The notes under the pieces are model-generated. The model worked only from the letters and a program-made list of their open reading frames with translations. It was not told the DNA's origin and made no database searches. The translations under genes and the position numbers were made by a program. A DNA stretch of 64,000 nt. Source: an uncultured Opitutia bacterium (GTDB lineage: Bacteria > Verrucomicrobiota > Verrucomicrobiia > Opitutales > UBA953). The DNA is taken from positions 248,824 through 312,823 of the forward strand of contig CAIOAN010000013.1 of assembly GCA_903855995.1 (NCBI GenBank), written 5' to 3'. Of this stretch, positions 38,619-48,145 are shown piece after piece. How positions within the stretch are numbered: the first letter of the stretch is position 1; every line of letters starts with the position of its first letter.

Positions 38619-39995
38619 ATGGCTAACTACCTCTCCCAATCCTGGCGCATCGATCGCCGCCACGCACTGCGCGCGATGGGTGCGCTGATTTCCCTCCCCC
38701 TGCTCGAGTGCATGCTCCCACTGCGCGCCTCCGAGAAGCTGACCGCCACGCCCCGTCGCAGTGCCTTCATCTACCTCGCGAACGGCGTCCACTCGCTCAA
38801 CTACCAGATCACCCAAGCCGGCGCAGACTACCGGTTCTCCCGCTCCCTCAAGCCGCTCGAGAAACACCGCCAGTCGGTCACTCCGATCAGCGGCCTCTAC
38901 CACCCGGGCAGCCTCAGCCACCATCATAACTGCATTAGCACCTGGCTGACCGGCGGCAAACTCGGCCCCACGGACCGCAATACCATCTCCGTCGACCAGA
39001 AGATGGCGGAAGTCACCGCCCAGCATACCCGCATCAGCTCGATGGAGATCGCCCTCACGCAGGACTCCCTCGCTTGGACCGCGGATGGCGTCCGCCTGCC
39101 CGCGATGCGCCGTTGCAGCGAGATCTTCGCTTCCCTCTTCGAGGAACCAAAGGGCGGTAAGGCCGCCCAGCGCCGCGAGCTCCGCCGCAAGGGCAGCGTC
39201 CTCGACGCCAACCTGGCGGAGGTCCGCCAGCTCGAGAAGAAGATGGGCAGCGAAGACAAAGGTCGCATGGACCAATACCTTACCTCCGTCCGCGAAGCCG
39301 AGATCCGCACCCGCCGCGCCGACGTCTGGCTCGACACCCCGCTGCCCACGATCTCCGCGTCCGACCGCCAGCGCACCAACCGCGACGTCCCGGCCACCAA
39401 GGCCGGCGACTATTTCCGCACGGTCTACGACCTCATGGTCCTGGCCTTCCAGACGGACACCACGCGCGTGGCCACCTTCAGCCTCGGCGGCGAAGGCGAC
39501 GCGTTCGCCATTCCCGAGATCGGCATTACCGAATCGCGCCACCAGCTCAGCCACCACGGCGGCGACCCCGGCTACATGGAGAAGCTGACGAACTACGACA
39601 CCTTCGCCATTGAGCAGTTCAGCTACTTCCTCAGCCGCCTCGCCGAAACCAAGGACTTCGGAGGCAAACCACTCCTGGACTCGACCATGTCGCTCTTCGG
39701 CAGCGGCATGTCCTATGGCCACAGCCACGGCAACGCCAACCTCCCTCTCGTGCTCGCCGGCGGGTCAGGTCTCGGCCTGAAGCACGGCACCCACAAGGAT
39801 TTTAATCGCGCGACGGCGAACTTCCCCGGTTACACGTTCGGTCAAGACGGCTCACTCACCACGGCCCACTACCAGGTCTGCAGCCGACCGGTCAATTCGG
39901 ACGCCCACATGAGCAACCTTCTCCTCCTCATGGCCCAGCGCATGGGCGTGGAGATCGACCGCTTCGCCGACAGCAATAAGGTCGTGACGCTATGA
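38619..39995 (+). CDS. DUF1552 domain-containing secreted protein
   Basis: The 458-residue protein has [21 protein letters not shown] as a Tat-like signal and the DUF1552 marks [54 protein letters not shown] and [25 protein letters not shown] helical segment with many charged residues lies near 170-225. It is the expected partner of the DUF1592 protein at 35538, from which word repeats and the four-helix-bundle gene now separate it. The next gene's start overlaps its stop (ATGA). Confidence 0.9.
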   Translation: MANYLSQSWRIDRRHALRAMGALISLPLLECMLPLRASEKLTATPRRSAFIYLANGVHSLNYQITQAGADYRFSRSLKPLEKHRQSVTPISGLYHPGSLSHHHNCISTWLTGGKLGPTDRNTISVDQKMAEVTAQHTRISSMEIALTQDSLAWTADGVRLPAMRRCSEIFASLFEEPKGGKAAQRRELRRKGSVLDANLAEVRQLEKKMGSEDKGRMDQYLTSVREAEIRTRRADVWLDTPLPTISASDRQRTNRDVPATKAGDYFRTVYDLMVLAFQTDTTRVATFSLGGEGDAFAIPEIGITESRHQLSHHGGDPGYMEKLTNYDTFAIEQFSYFLSRLAETKDFGGKPLLDSTMSLFGSGMSYGHSHGNANLPLVLAGGSGLGLKHGTHKDFNRATANFPGYTFGQDGSLTTAHYQVCSRPVNSDAHMSNLLLLMAQRMGVEIDRFADSNKVVTL

Positions 39996-41347
39996 ACAAA
40001 CCGAAAGGCAGGTTCTTGGTTCGTTGTTCTTGGTTAAAGACGTTCGTTGTTCTTGGTTCGTTGTTCATGGCACGCCGTTCATCGTTCTTCGTTCTTGGTT
40101 CATTGTTGATTGTTGCTAGCGCTTTTGCGGCCAACGAAGCACCAGGAACAAAGAACAAGGAACAAGCAGCCGAAGTTTACCGTCCAGAGGCGGGCAAATT
40201 CCCGCCAATCGAGAAAGCCCACACCTATCAGGGTGAGCTCGTGTTCGTCGACCATGTGAACCGACGTGGCAGCCTCCGCGTGCTTGGCGTCGGCGTCTTC
40301 CGCCGCAACGACCCGCACCCGTTCGCAATGCTGCCCTACGGCATGGTCCGTTATCATGGCGCGCCGGCCGACCTCCGCGATATCCCGCTCGGGACGATCC
40401 TGCACGTCACGGCCTACCTGCCACCCGACCCGAAGCTTTCGTCCGTCCCCGTGCTGCCGGTGGACAACAAGGATCGCGACGCCAACCACTACCGCGGGAT
40501 CGGCGTATTCCCGGCCGAAAACCACGTGCTCCTGCTCGAGGACGAGCCCAGCTACTGCCAGCGCATAGGCATGGCGTGGAAGCTCAAAGGGGTAGACTTG
40601 GAGAAGCCGGCCACACCCATCCTGGCCACGCTCGAGCCCAAGCAGGGCGGCGACGGCAAGCCTGCCGAACAGAAACTGACCTTCGATAACGCCACCCGCA
40701 TCTGGCGTGGTCGCGAAGCCCTCTCTGTCGCCGACCTCATCGCCGAAGGGAAGAAAACGCTCGATGGTCAACCCGTCCGACTCGGCCTCGTCTGGAAGCC
40801 TTGCCCGGACGGCATCTTCCTGCGCCTGCACATCTCCGACATCTGGCTCGATGACGACTCGTTACAACGCGCCGCCCAGAATCAGACCGAGACGCATAAA
40901 GCCTTTATTCGTAGCCGCTGGATGCCGGCCCACGTAGACAACGTGGAGTATGGCAAGTTCGGCCGAGCCAAGGTGACCGTGACGCTCTTCGGCGGCATGG
41001 ACCCGGCACTCTATGCCGACTTCCAGAAAGGTAATCCGGCGCTGATCAACGCGGCCGAGAACACCTTGAAGCATGCCGGCGGGCACTACGGCCCCGCGCA
41101 CATGGCCTCCAAGGGCCCCATCGCCGACGTGGTCAAACTTCCCGGCGAAGCACCGATGGGTAGCAGCGGCATCCAGGTTTCCATGGAGACCGATCTGATC
41201 ATCGAAGGCATCCGACCCGGCAAAGTCGTGCGTATCCGTCCCGGACTCTGGCCGGCCGTCGACCTGCCGCGCGAAGAATACCTCGGCGATGGAGAGTTCC
41301 GTGTCGAAGACCGCTTCCCCACCCCAGCTATCTTCCCGAAGTACTGA
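39992..41347 (+). CDS. Secreted protein of unknown function (paralogue 1)
   Basis: The 451-residue protein has a long signal region (to AFAANEA near residue 50) whose DNA is GTTCTTGG word repeat; the next residues (PGTKNKEQ) come from the inverted arm. The conserved body includes [45 protein letters not shown]-like segments, [16 protein letters not shown] and [22 protein letters not shown]. It is about two-thirds identical by eye to the next gene. I do not recognise a catalytic motif. It is coupled by ATGA to the DUF1552 gene, so it may work with that system. Confidence 0.7.
   Translation: MNKPKGRFLVRCSWLKTFVVLGSLFMARRSSFFVLGSLLIVASAFAANEAPGTKNKEQAAEVYRPEAGKFPPIEKAHTYQGELVFVDHVNRRGSLRVLGVGVFRRNDPHPFAMLPYGMVRYHGAPADLRDIPLGTILHVTAYLPPDPKLSSVPVLPVDNKDRDANHYRGIGVFPAENHVLLLEDEPSYCQRIGMAWKLKGVDLEKPATPILATLEPKQGGDGKPAEQKLTFDNATRIWRGREALSVADLIAEGKKTLDGQPVRLGLVWKPCPDGIFLRLHISDIWLDDDSLQRAAQNQTETHKAFIRSRWMPAHVDNVEYGKFGRAKVTVTLFGGMDPALYADFQKGNPALINAAENTLKHAGGHYGPAHMASKGPIADVVKLPGEAPMGSSGIQVSMETDLIIEGIRPGKVVRIRPGLWPAVDLPREEYLGDGEFRVEDRFPTPAIFPKY
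40011..40166 (+). repeat. Inverted word repeat inside a coding region
   Basis: Left arm (about 40011-40115) is GTTCTTGGTTCGTTGTTC-like. Right arm (about 40132-40166) is the complement (AGGAACAAAGAACAAGG). The frame stays open throughout, and the arms encode the signal peptide and the first mature residues. Confidence 0.8.
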
Positions 41348-42645
41348 TGGGAAATCGTTCTTTGTTCCTGGTTCTTAGTTCCTCGCTCTTGATTCTGGGC
41401 GCCTTTGCCGCCAACGAAGCACCAGGAACGAAGAACCAAGAACAAGTGGCGGAGCCCTTCCGCCCCGAAGCGGGCAAGTTCCCGGCGATTGAAAAAGCGC
41501 ACACCTATCAGGGCGAACTAGCCTTCGTCGATCATGCCAACCGTCGGGGTAGCCTCCGTGTGCAAGGCCCCGGCATCTTTCGCAGCACCGAACCTAACCC
41601 ATTCGCAATGCTGCCTTACGGCATGGTGCGATACCAAGGGGCCCCGGCCGACCTCCGCGACATCCCGCTCGGCACGATTCTTCACGTCACCGCCTACCTA
41701 CCGCCGGATCCGAAGCTATCTTCGGTGCCCGTCTTGCCGGTAGATAACCGACTCCGCGACGCCAATCATCGCCGCGGAGTCGGCGTATTTCCCGCCGAGA
41801 ACCACGTGCTACTACTGGAAGACGAACCGAGCTACCGCCTGCGCATGGGCATGACCTGGAGACTCAAAGAAGCCGACCTTCAGAAGACCTCCGGTACGAT
41901 CGTCGCCACCCTCGAACCGAAACAAGGCGGCGACGGCAAGGCCACCGACCACAAGCTGGGCATTGATAACTCCACCCGTATCTGGCGAGGGCGCGAAGTG
42001 TTATCCGCCGCCGACCTTATCGCCGAAGGAAGAACATCGCTCAACGGCCGATCAGTCCAACTCGGGCTGACTTGGAAACCCTGCCCCGATGGGATCTTCC
42101 TGCGCTACCATGTCACCGACATCTGGCTGGATGACGAGGCTTCGCAGCGAGCGACCAAGCTTCAGACAGAGAATCACAAAACCTTCATGCGCAGCCGATG
42201 GCTCCCTGGCTGGGTCGACGCGATCGAATACGGCAAGTTCGGCCGCGCGATGGTCACCGTGACGCTTTTCGGCGGCATGGATGCCTCCCTCTACGCCGAT
42301 TTCAAAAAAGAGGGCCAAGCCCTGATGAATAGCGCCGAGAACACCCTGAAGCACACGGAGGCCGGCACCGCCGGCCCTTCCCAGATGGCCGCCCGTGGGA
42401 AAATTCTTGATGTCATCCAGTCAGCCAGCGCTCCCCCGATGGGCAGCAGCGGGATCCAGCTGCGTCTCGAGATCGATCTCATCACCGAAGGCATCCGCCC
42501 CGGCAAAGTCGTACGTATCAAGCCTGCCGCCTGGCCCGACGTCCAACTGCCTCGCGAAGAGACCATCAACGGGAGCGGGAGCGCGTCGCCGGCGGACCTC
42601 CTTCAAGAACGCTTCCCCACTCCGGCCATCTTTCCCAAATACTAA
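41347..42645 (+). CDS. Secreted protein of unknown function (paralogue 2)
   Basis: The 432-residue protein overlaps the previous stop by one base (TGATG). It repeats nearly every block of paralogue 1: [89 protein letters not shown], and the end [11 protein letters not shown]. The signal peptide again lies on GTTCTTGG words and is followed by [10 protein letters not shown] tandem duplication with later divergence is the simplest origin. Function unknown. Confidence 0.7.
   Translation: MGNRSLFLVLSSSLLILGAFAANEAPGTKNQEQVAEPFRPEAGKFPAIEKAHTYQGELAFVDHANRRGSLRVQGPGIFRSTEPNPFAMLPYGMVRYQGAPADLRDIPLGTILHVTAYLPPDPKLSSVPVLPVDNRLRDANHRRGVGVFPAENHVLLLEDEPSYRLRMGMTWRLKEADLQKTSGTIVATLEPKQGGDGKATDHKLGIDNSTRIWRGREVLSAADLIAEGRTSLNGRSVQLGLTWKPCPDGIFLRYHVTDIWLDDEASQRATKLQTENHKTFMRSRWLPGWVDAIEYGKFGRAMVTVTLFGGMDASLYADFKKEGQALMNSAENTLKHTEAGTAGPSQMAARGKILDVIQSASAPPMGSSGIQLRLEIDLITEGIRPGKVVRIKPAAWPDVQLPREETINGSGSASPADLLQERFPTPAIFPKY
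41356..41446 (+). repeat. Inverted word repeat inside a coding region (second paralogue)
   Basis: Left arm about 41356-41395 (GTTCTTTGTTCCTGGTTC-like), right arm about 41412-41446 (AGGAACGAAGAACCAAGAAC). Same layout as in the first paralogue, but shorter. Confidence 0.75.
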
Positions 42646-42660
42646 GGAATGAATGTAATT

Positions 42661-42720
42661 GGTTCTTTGTTCGTCGTTCTTCGTCAGGCACAAACAACCA
42701 GGAACAAAGAACGAATAACC
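42661..42720 (+). repeat. Inverted word repeat between genes
   Basis: GGTTCTTTGTTCGTCG-like words (42661-42684) are followed after 11 bp by the complement (AACCAGGAACAAAGAACG, 42696-42720). AACCATGAACCC is then repeated around 42717-42755, across the next start codon. Confidence 0.8.
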
Positions 42721-42749
42721 ATGAACCCCTTTAACTCAGAAAAATAACC

Positions 42750-43760
42750 ATGAACCCAATCCGCACCCTCCCCTTCCTAGCACTCTCCGTGGTACTTACT
42801 ACCGTTTCCGCCTACGCGGTCGATGCTCACGTCGAAGCCGTCACGCGCATCGTCACCGGAGCCAAGGGCAAGATCGAACTGACTACCGACGGTCAGGGCA
42901 TAAAGCTCATCGACCTTAACGTCCCCGGTGCCGGTCCCCACGACCATCGTAAGGACGACCCCTATGATGCGGCTTTCTTCGAGCATGTCGGCCACCTCTC
43001 GACGCTCGAGTCGCTGAACATCATCTCGACGAAGTTCAACGACGACTGGATGCCACCCCTCGCCAAGCTCACGAACCTCAAGGCCCTGCGCTTCACCAAC
43101 AACGGCAAACTCACCGACGCCGGCATGGCGCAGCTCGCCGGCCTCAAGAACCTCGAGAACTTCTCGTTCGTCGGCACCCAGATGACCGGCAAGGCCTACG
43201 CCCAGTTCGAAGGCTTCACGAAACTCACCCGCGTCAGCCACCGCGGCAGCTCCATCGATGACGAAGGCCTACGCCAACTCTGTGATCACCTGCCCAACCT
43301 CGAAAGCATCAGCCTCGCGCATGCCAAGTTCACTGACGCTGGTGCACCGCACCTCGCCAAGCTCACCAAGCTCAAAGGCCTCGAACTTGGCACCTCCAAA
43401 GCGACCCCGCAGGCGCTGAAGGCTATCACCAAGCTCCCACTTGAATCCCTGCAGCTCGGCGAAGGCTTCGAATCTGTCGCCTGCATCGCGATCGTGAAGG
43501 ACATCGCTTCCCTGCGCCGCCTCACGCTCACCAACGCCCAGGCCCTCACCGACGCCGACCTGCAGGTCATCGCCGGCCTCACGCAGTTGGACCATCTGGA
43601 GATCGACAAGATGCCCCTGTCGGACGAGCGCATCCCCGCCCTCAAGCCCTTCGCCTTCCTGAAATCCATGCGCCTCGTACCAGTCAAAGCGCCTTTCTCC
43701 CAAGAACAGCAGGCGAAGATCCAGGCGGCACTGCCCAAGACCAAGCTCGAGTTCAAGTAA
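42750..43760 (+). CDS. Secreted leucine-rich-repeat protein
   Basis: The 336-residue protein has a signal peptide (MNPIRTLPFLALSVVLTTVSAYA) and about eight LRR units of 23-25 residues, for example LESLNIISTKFNDDWMPPLA, LTNLKALRFTNNGKLTDAGM, LENFSFVGTQMTGKAY, LESISLAHAKFTDAGAPHL and LRRLTLTNAQALTDADLQVI. LRR proteins of this type are common next to PSCyt/DUF1501 genes and probably bind other proteins or glycans. The ligand is unknown. Confidence 0.82.
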   Translation: MNPIRTLPFLALSVVLTTVSAYAVDAHVEAVTRIVTGAKGKIELTTDGQGIKLIDLNVPGAGPHDHRKDDPYDAAFFEHVGHLSTLESLNIISTKFNDDWMPPLAKLTNLKALRFTNNGKLTDAGMAQLAGLKNLENFSFVGTQMTGKAYAQFEGFTKLTRVSHRGSSIDDEGLRQLCDHLPNLESISLAHAKFTDAGAPHLAKLTKLKGLELGTSKATPQALKAITKLPLESLQLGEGFESVACIAIVKDIASLRRLTLTNAQALTDADLQVIAGLTQLDHLEIDKMPLSDERIPALKPFAFLKSMRLVPVKAPFSQEQQAKIQAALPKTKLEFK

Positions 43761-43781
43761 GCAAAGGTTATAGTGTTCCAC

Positions 43782-44543
43782 ATGACCCAGTTACTCCGCT
43801 TAGCCGTCCTTACCCTGGCGGTAGCCGCATCGCCGCTGTCCGCGGCCGAGACCTTCGTGGTCGACGGACATAAGGCCGTGATCCATCCGGCGGCGACCCC
43901 AGCCAAGGACAAGCCTTGGCTCTGGTATGCGCCGGCCCTCGGCGGCAGTGTCTCCATCGTCCAGCATAAGCTTTACGCCGACGCCTGCCAGCAGGCTGGT
44001 ATCGCGATCGCCGGCTACGACCTCGGTGAAGTCCGGGGGGCGCCTAAGAGCGCGGCGCAGTTCACGAAGTTCTACGACGAGATGGTGAAACGCGGATATT
44101 CGTCCAAGCCGATCCTGCTCGGCCAGAGCCGCGGCGGCATGATGACGCTCACCTGGGCGTTTCGCAATCCCGACAAGGTGAAGGCTTGGATCGGCATCTA
44201 TCCCGTCTGCAATCTCGCCAGCTGGCCGCTCAAGAACTCCAAGGTGCAGACCCTCACGGATTTCGACATGACTGAATCCGAGCTCACCTTCCGGCTCAAG
44301 GAATTCAATCCCATCGACAACCTCGCCAAACTCGCCGCCGCCAAGGTCCCGATGTTTGCCGTCCATGGCGACACCGACGTCGTCGTTCCCTACATTGACA
44401 ACACCCTGCTCCTCAAGGAACGCTACGAAGCCCTCGGCGGGAAGTTCACAGTCAAGATAATCCCTGGCGAAGGCCATAAGGTCGGCCCCTCGTTCTTCGA
44501 ATGCCAGGAACTGGTCGAGTTCCTGCTAAAAGAGGCAAAATGA
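43782..44543 (+). CDS. Secreted alpha/beta hydrolase
   Basis: The ATG at 43782 (MTQLLRLAVLTLAVAASP) is preferred over a GTG nine bases upstream because the signal peptide starts there. The 253-residue protein has a full triad: Ser in LLGQSRGGMM, Asp in HGDTDVVVP and His in GEGHKVGPSF. It resembles small esterases or peptidase S9-like hydrolases. Substrate unknown; an acyl or ester decoration on a polysaccharide is plausible given the SASA esterase next door. Confidence 0.82.
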   Translation: MTQLLRLAVLTLAVAASPLSAAETFVVDGHKAVIHPAATPAKDKPWLWYAPALGGSVSIVQHKLYADACQQAGIAIAGYDLGEVRGAPKSAAQFTKFYDEMVKRGYSSKPILLGQSRGGMMTLTWAFRNPDKVKAWIGIYPVCNLASWPLKNSKVQTLTDFDMTESELTFRLKEFNPIDNLAKLAAAKVPMFAVHGDTDVVVPYIDNTLLLKERYEALGGKFTVKIIPGEGHKVGPSFFECQELVEFLLKEAK

Positions 44544-44604
44544 CGGCCTAGGCCGCAGGAAAAGGTGGAACTCCGAGGGCGGGCGGGTTACCCAGAGGTA
44601 CCCC

Positions 44605-45492
44605 ATGTTCCGCCGCCTCCCCATAGGTCTGGCCCTGCTCCTGCACGGGCTACTCTCCGCCGCCGAGACCCGCGACCTCATTTTGGTCGCCGGTCAGTCC
44701 AACGCGGTCGGCTACGACGCCTATGCGGAAGAGCTGCCGGCCGACCCGAAGGACGCCGCTACGATGTTCTGGTGGCGCGTGGGTGATCCGCCTCCTGATG
44801 AATTTGACGGCACGAGCGCCCGCCAGTGGACGACCCTGCAGTTCCAACCGCGCACTCCGGCGATGCAGGGTGAAGCAGCCAAGAAAGTCGGTCGCCAATA
44901 CGGCAACTTCAACAAGAAGTCCAAGGGCGGCTTCGGACCCGAGATCGGCATGGTCCGCACGCTGGCGACGAAAGAGTCCCGTCCGCTCGCAGTCATCAAG
45001 ACCGCCTTCAGCGGCACTTCCGTCGCCGCTGACTGGAACGTGGGGCTGCCGGGTAAGGCAGACGCCTGCTACCGCGCGATGATTGATGAGACCAAGGCCG
45101 CCATCGACGCCGCGAAGTCCAAAGACATCACGCTTCGCCCTCGTGCCTTCGTCTGGGTACAGGGCGAGAGCGACGCCAACGCAAAGGACGCACCCCTCTA
45201 CGTGGCCAATCTCTCGGCGATGCTGAAAAGCCTGCGCGCCGAACTCGAGTCGCCCGATTTGATTCTACTCATCGGCGTCAACACCCGGTTCGGCAACGGC
45301 AAGAACATCTTCATGCCCAAGGTCATCGACGCCCAGAAGGAAGTCGCGGCCGCCCTACCCCGCACCCGCTACGTCGACACCGCCGGCGCTGAGACCCTGC
45401 CGCCCTCGCACACCCACTTCACCGCCATCGGCACGCTCGAAATCGGCCGTCGTTACGCCGAAGCCCTGCTCGCTGGCGAACAATCTAAATGA
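44605..45492 (+). CDS. SASA-type SGNH esterase (sialate O-acetylesterase-like)
   Basis: The 295-residue protein has a signal peptide and the SGNH blocks of the SASA/DUF303 family: LVAGQSNAVG with the nucleophile Ser32, KTAFSGTSVAADW, VWVQGESDANA, and a C-terminal HTHFTAIGTLEIGR with the His. These esterases remove acetyl groups from sialic acid, xylan and other glycans. A sialidase is encoded at 63010, which fits sialic acid, but the family is broad. Overlaps the next gene by four bases (ATGA). Confidence 0.85.
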   Translation: MFRRLPIGLALLLHGLLSAAETRDLILVAGQSNAVGYDAYAEELPADPKDAATMFWWRVGDPPPDEFDGTSARQWTTLQFQPRTPAMQGEAAKKVGRQYGNFNKKSKGGFGPEIGMVRTLATKESRPLAVIKTAFSGTSVAADWNVGLPGKADACYRAMIDETKAAIDAAKSKDITLRPRAFVWVQGESDANAKDAPLYVANLSAMLKSLRAELESPDLILLIGVNTRFGNGKNIFMPKVIDAQKEVAAALPRTRYVDTAGAETLPPSHTHFTAIGTLEIGRRYAEALLAGEQSK

Positions 45493-46154
45493 AATTCATC
45501 CTCCTGCTCGGCACCGTGCTTCTGGCGGGTTGCGCCACCCCTGAAACCTTTTCCGTCCGCGAAGACTTCGGCGCATCCTTCGACGCGAAGAAATTCATCA
45601 CGGCGATTCCGAATAAGAATACCACTATCCGCGATGGCGTGATGTGGACGCACGGTTCCAGCGGCGGCAAGTATCCGCCGATGGTCCACCTGCCGCTCGC
45701 CGGCAAGGACCTGACGTTGTCGTTCCGCTATCGTCACCTGGAGAAAGGCGGCATGCTCTGGCTGTTCGTCGACGGCGACGACGGCTACGGCGGCACCGAC
45801 CACATGCTTCGGGTCCGTCTTAATCGCGATTCAGTCGTGCTCGAAGTCGACGGACACACCTTCGACAAGAACCATCCCCTGCTTCAGAAGAACTTCCCGC
45901 CCTTGGCCGTGAGCGGATCCTTACGCACGAACGAAGTCCTGCCCGCCGAGAAAATCGACCTCTCCGACAACGAATGGCGCTCGGTGAAACTTGTCTTCAA
46001 AGGCGATACCGTAGACATGTCAGTCGATGGCAAATGGAAGCGCACCCTGAAGCGACCGAACTTCGACGCCACCAAGCGCAAGCTAAACTGGATGCAGAAC
46101 GGCGGCGAGAAAGGCATCGAGATCGACGACGTCGTCGTCGAGCCCACCCGCTAA
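45489..46154 (+). CDS. Lipoprotein with DUF1080/LamG-like beta-sandwich
   Basis: The 221-residue protein has a lipoprotein signal with lipobox LLAGC (MKFILLLGTVLLAGCATPE). The rest is predicted beta (LTLSFRYRHLEKGGMLWLFVDGDDG, VVLEVDGHTF, WRSVKLVFKGDTVDMSVDGKW, IEIDDVVVEP), a concanavalin-like sandwich similar to DUF1080 proteins. It could bind or hydrolyse sugar at the membrane surface. Coupled to the SASA esterase by ATGA. Confidence 0.7.
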   Translation: MKFILLLGTVLLAGCATPETFSVREDFGASFDAKKFITAIPNKNTTIRDGVMWTHGSSGGKYPPMVHLPLAGKDLTLSFRYRHLEKGGMLWLFVDGDDGYGGTDHMLRVRLNRDSVVLEVDGHTFDKNHPLLQKNFPPLAVSGSLRTNEVLPAEKIDLSDNEWRSVKLVFKGDTVDMSVDGKWKRTLKRPNFDATKRKLNWMQNGGEKGIEIDDVVVEPTR

Positions 46155-46221
46155 GCGTAGGCTTAAAGCGACGCTTCTTTGTAATCTCCCACGTCCCAGT
46201 TCTCAGCCCGACGCTTTTCAT

Positions 46222-46255
46222 TTCCATACTCCACACTCGATACTCCACACTCACC
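46222..46255 (+). repeat. ATACTCCA word repeat before a start codon
   Basis: CATACTCCACACTCGATACTCCACACTCA lies in this span as four imperfect copies of an (A/C)(T/C)ACTC(C/G)A-like word, ending six bases before the ATG at 46258. Confidence 0.6.
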
Positions 46256-46257
46256 CC

Positions 46258-46857
46258 ATGCGCTCCCTCCTCCCCCTGCTCCTCACCTCCCTCGTCTTTG
46301 GCGCCGACCTCAAGCCGCTCCTCAACGATAAGCCCCTCCCAGCCGTCGCTGCACCCACCCTCAAGGAGCCCCTCAGCGCCGAGTGGTCCCAGGCCAAGGG
46401 CAAGTGGACACCCGACAACGGCGTGCTCCACATGGTGGAAATCCCCGAAGACAAACACGTCCCGGTGTTGCATCATAAGGTCGGCCTCTCCGCCGCTGTC
46501 ATCGAACTCGACTTCAAGCAGGACGCCGCCGGCGCCTTCTATGTCGGCTGTGATTCCGATAAGCATGTCGGCCGCGTCGTCGTCCTCGGCGGTAGCGTGG
46601 TGATCCAAGAAGATTCCGCCAAGGCCTCACACACCGTCGCCTCGCTCAAATATAACGCCAAGGTCGGCGAATGGCACCACCTCCGCGTCGAATGGAAGGA
46701 TGACCAGATGGCCTGCAACATCGACGGCCAGGAACTCAAAGCCCAGCATGCTTATTTCGCCACGGCCAAGAAACGCAGCTGGCTAGCCGGCTCGAAGACC
46801 GCTGACGTGAAGAATCTCACGATCAACGGCGAGAAGAACGTTGAAGCAAAGAAATAA
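46258..46857 (+). CDS. Small secreted DUF1080/LamG-like protein
   Basis: The 199-residue protein has a signal peptide (MRSLLPLLLTSLVFG) and a beta-sandwich pattern: FYVGCDSDKHVGRVVVLGG, WHHLRVEWKDDQMACNIDGQEL and the DUF1080-like end VKNLTINGEK. It is related in fold to the proteins at 45489 and 60424. Likely glycan-binding or 3-keto-glycoside-related; not proven. Confidence 0.65.
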   Translation: MRSLLPLLLTSLVFGADLKPLLNDKPLPAVAAPTLKEPLSAEWSQAKGKWTPDNGVLHMVEIPEDKHVPVLHHKVGLSAAVIELDFKQDAAGAFYVGCDSDKHVGRVVVLGGSVVIQEDSAKASHTVASLKYNAKVGEWHHLRVEWKDDQMACNIDGQELKAQHAYFATAKKRSWLAGSKTADVKNLTINGEKNVEAKK

Positions 46858-46872
46858 GGCCCGACCCCGAGG

Positions 46873-48144
46873 ATGAGCCCTCTCTACCGCCGGGTCAGCC
46901 TCCGCATCCTTCCGATCCTATTCTCCTGTTACCTGGTCAATTATATTGACCGGGTGAACGTGAGTTTCGCGAAACACGACCTCGGCGCCGCGCTCAAGCT
47001 GAGCGATGCGGCCTACGGCTTGGGTGCTGGGCTTTTCTTCATCGGTTACTTTGCCTTCCAAGTTCCCAGCAACCTGATGCTGCACCGCATCGGGGCGCGG
47101 CGGGCCATTGCGCTGATCATCCTGCTCTGGGGATTCATTTCCGCGGCGGGTGCCCTCGTGCACACCGAACAGCAATTCTACGGGCAGCGCCTGCTCCTCG
47201 GCGCCTCCGAAGCTGGCTTCTTCCCAGGCGTAATCCTCTACATTACTTCGTGGTATCCGGCCGCCATCCGTGCACGCGTCTTCGCGCTTTTCCTGACCGC
47301 GATTCCCGTCGCTGGACTCATCGGCGGGCCGCTCTCCGGCTTCATCCTGCAAAACCCTCCCAGCGCCGCCCTGCAGAACTGGCAGTGGCTCTTCGTACTG
47401 GAAGGCATCCCCTGCCTCCTGCTCGCCCTCTGGGTCTTTCGCAACCTGCCGGATCGCCCGGCCGACGCCCCGTGGCTGAACGAAGAAGAGCGACGCCGAC
47501 TCACCGACGACCTGCAAGCCGAGGTGAACACTCCGATCAGCGGCGACACCGCTCCTGACTCCGCATTGAAAGCATTTCGCCATCCGCTCGTCTGGAAACT
47601 CTGCCTGCTTTATTTCTGCACCATGATGGGCCTGTACGCCTTGTCGTTTTGGATTCCCGCCATCATCAAGGGGCTCGGCTGGGCTGGCGACCTGCGCGTC
47701 GGCCTTATCAGCGCCATCCCTTGGTCCGGGGCGGTCGTGTTCATGCTTTGGTTCGGCGGACGCTCAGATCGACATCACGAACGCCGCCGGCACGCCAGCG
47801 CCGCCGCCCTGCTGGCCGCGGTCGGCTTCACACTCTGCGGACTCACCTCCGACGGCACCCTGGGCGTCATCAGCATCTCCCTGGCCGCCGCCGGCGTCAT
47901 GGGTCTGATGGCTGTGCAATGGTCCATGCCGGGTGCGCTGCTCCGTGGTACCGCGGCCGCCGCGGGCATCGCCCTCGTCAATTCCTGCGGGAATCTCGGC
48001 GGCTTCGTGAGCCCTTACCTCATCGGCGCGCTCAACGACCTCACGCACGCGACCGCTGGCGGCCTTTTCCTGACCGGCGGCTTCCTATTGTTCGCCGCGG
48101 TGACGCTCTTTTACAGTCCTGCCCTTGAGCCGAATCCCAACTAA
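46873..48144 (+). CDS. MFS transporter, anion:cation symporter (ACS)-like
   Basis: The 423-residue protein has about twelve membrane segments and the ACS family marks near the start: NYIDRVNVSFAK, GLGAGLFFIGYFAFQVPSNLMLHRIGARR, LLGASEAGFFPGVILYITSWYP. Family members import hexuronates, galactonate or other organic acids with protons. It starts 15 bp after the previous gene and is followed within one base of its stop by the esterase-propeller gene, which suggests import of a product of that enzyme. Confidence 0.87.
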   Translation: MSPLYRRVSLRILPILFSCYLVNYIDRVNVSFAKHDLGAALKLSDAAYGLGAGLFFIGYFAFQVPSNLMLHRIGARRAIALIILLWGFISAAGALVHTEQQFYGQRLLLGASEAGFFPGVILYITSWYPAAIRARVFALFLTAIPVAGLIGGPLSGFILQNPPSAALQNWQWLFVLEGIPCLLLALWVFRNLPDRPADAPWLNEEERRRLTDDLQAEVNTPISGDTAPDSALKAFRHPLVWKLCLLYFCTMMGLYALSFWIPAIIKGLGWAGDLRVGLISAIPWSGAVVFMLWFGGRSDRHHERRRHASAAALLAAVGFTLCGLTSDGTLGVISISLAAAGVMGLMAVQWSMPGALLRGTAAAAGIALVNSCGNLGGFVSPYLIGALNDLTHATAGGLFLTGGFLLFAAVTLFYSPALEPNPN

Positions 48145-48145
48145 T

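Noticed and set aside
37990..42720. CRISPR array
   Set aside because: The repeats are degenerate, have no fixed length or spacers, and occur in inverted blocks; no cas genes are present.
37985..42720. Diversity-generating retroelement
   Set aside because: An Avd-like protein is present, but no reverse transcriptase and no template/variable repeat pair with adenine-specific differences was seen.
46155..46185. Terminator after the lipoprotein gene (AAGCGT pairing with ACGCTT)
   Set aside because: Only six base pairs with a 12-base loop and a short T-rich tail; too weak to call.
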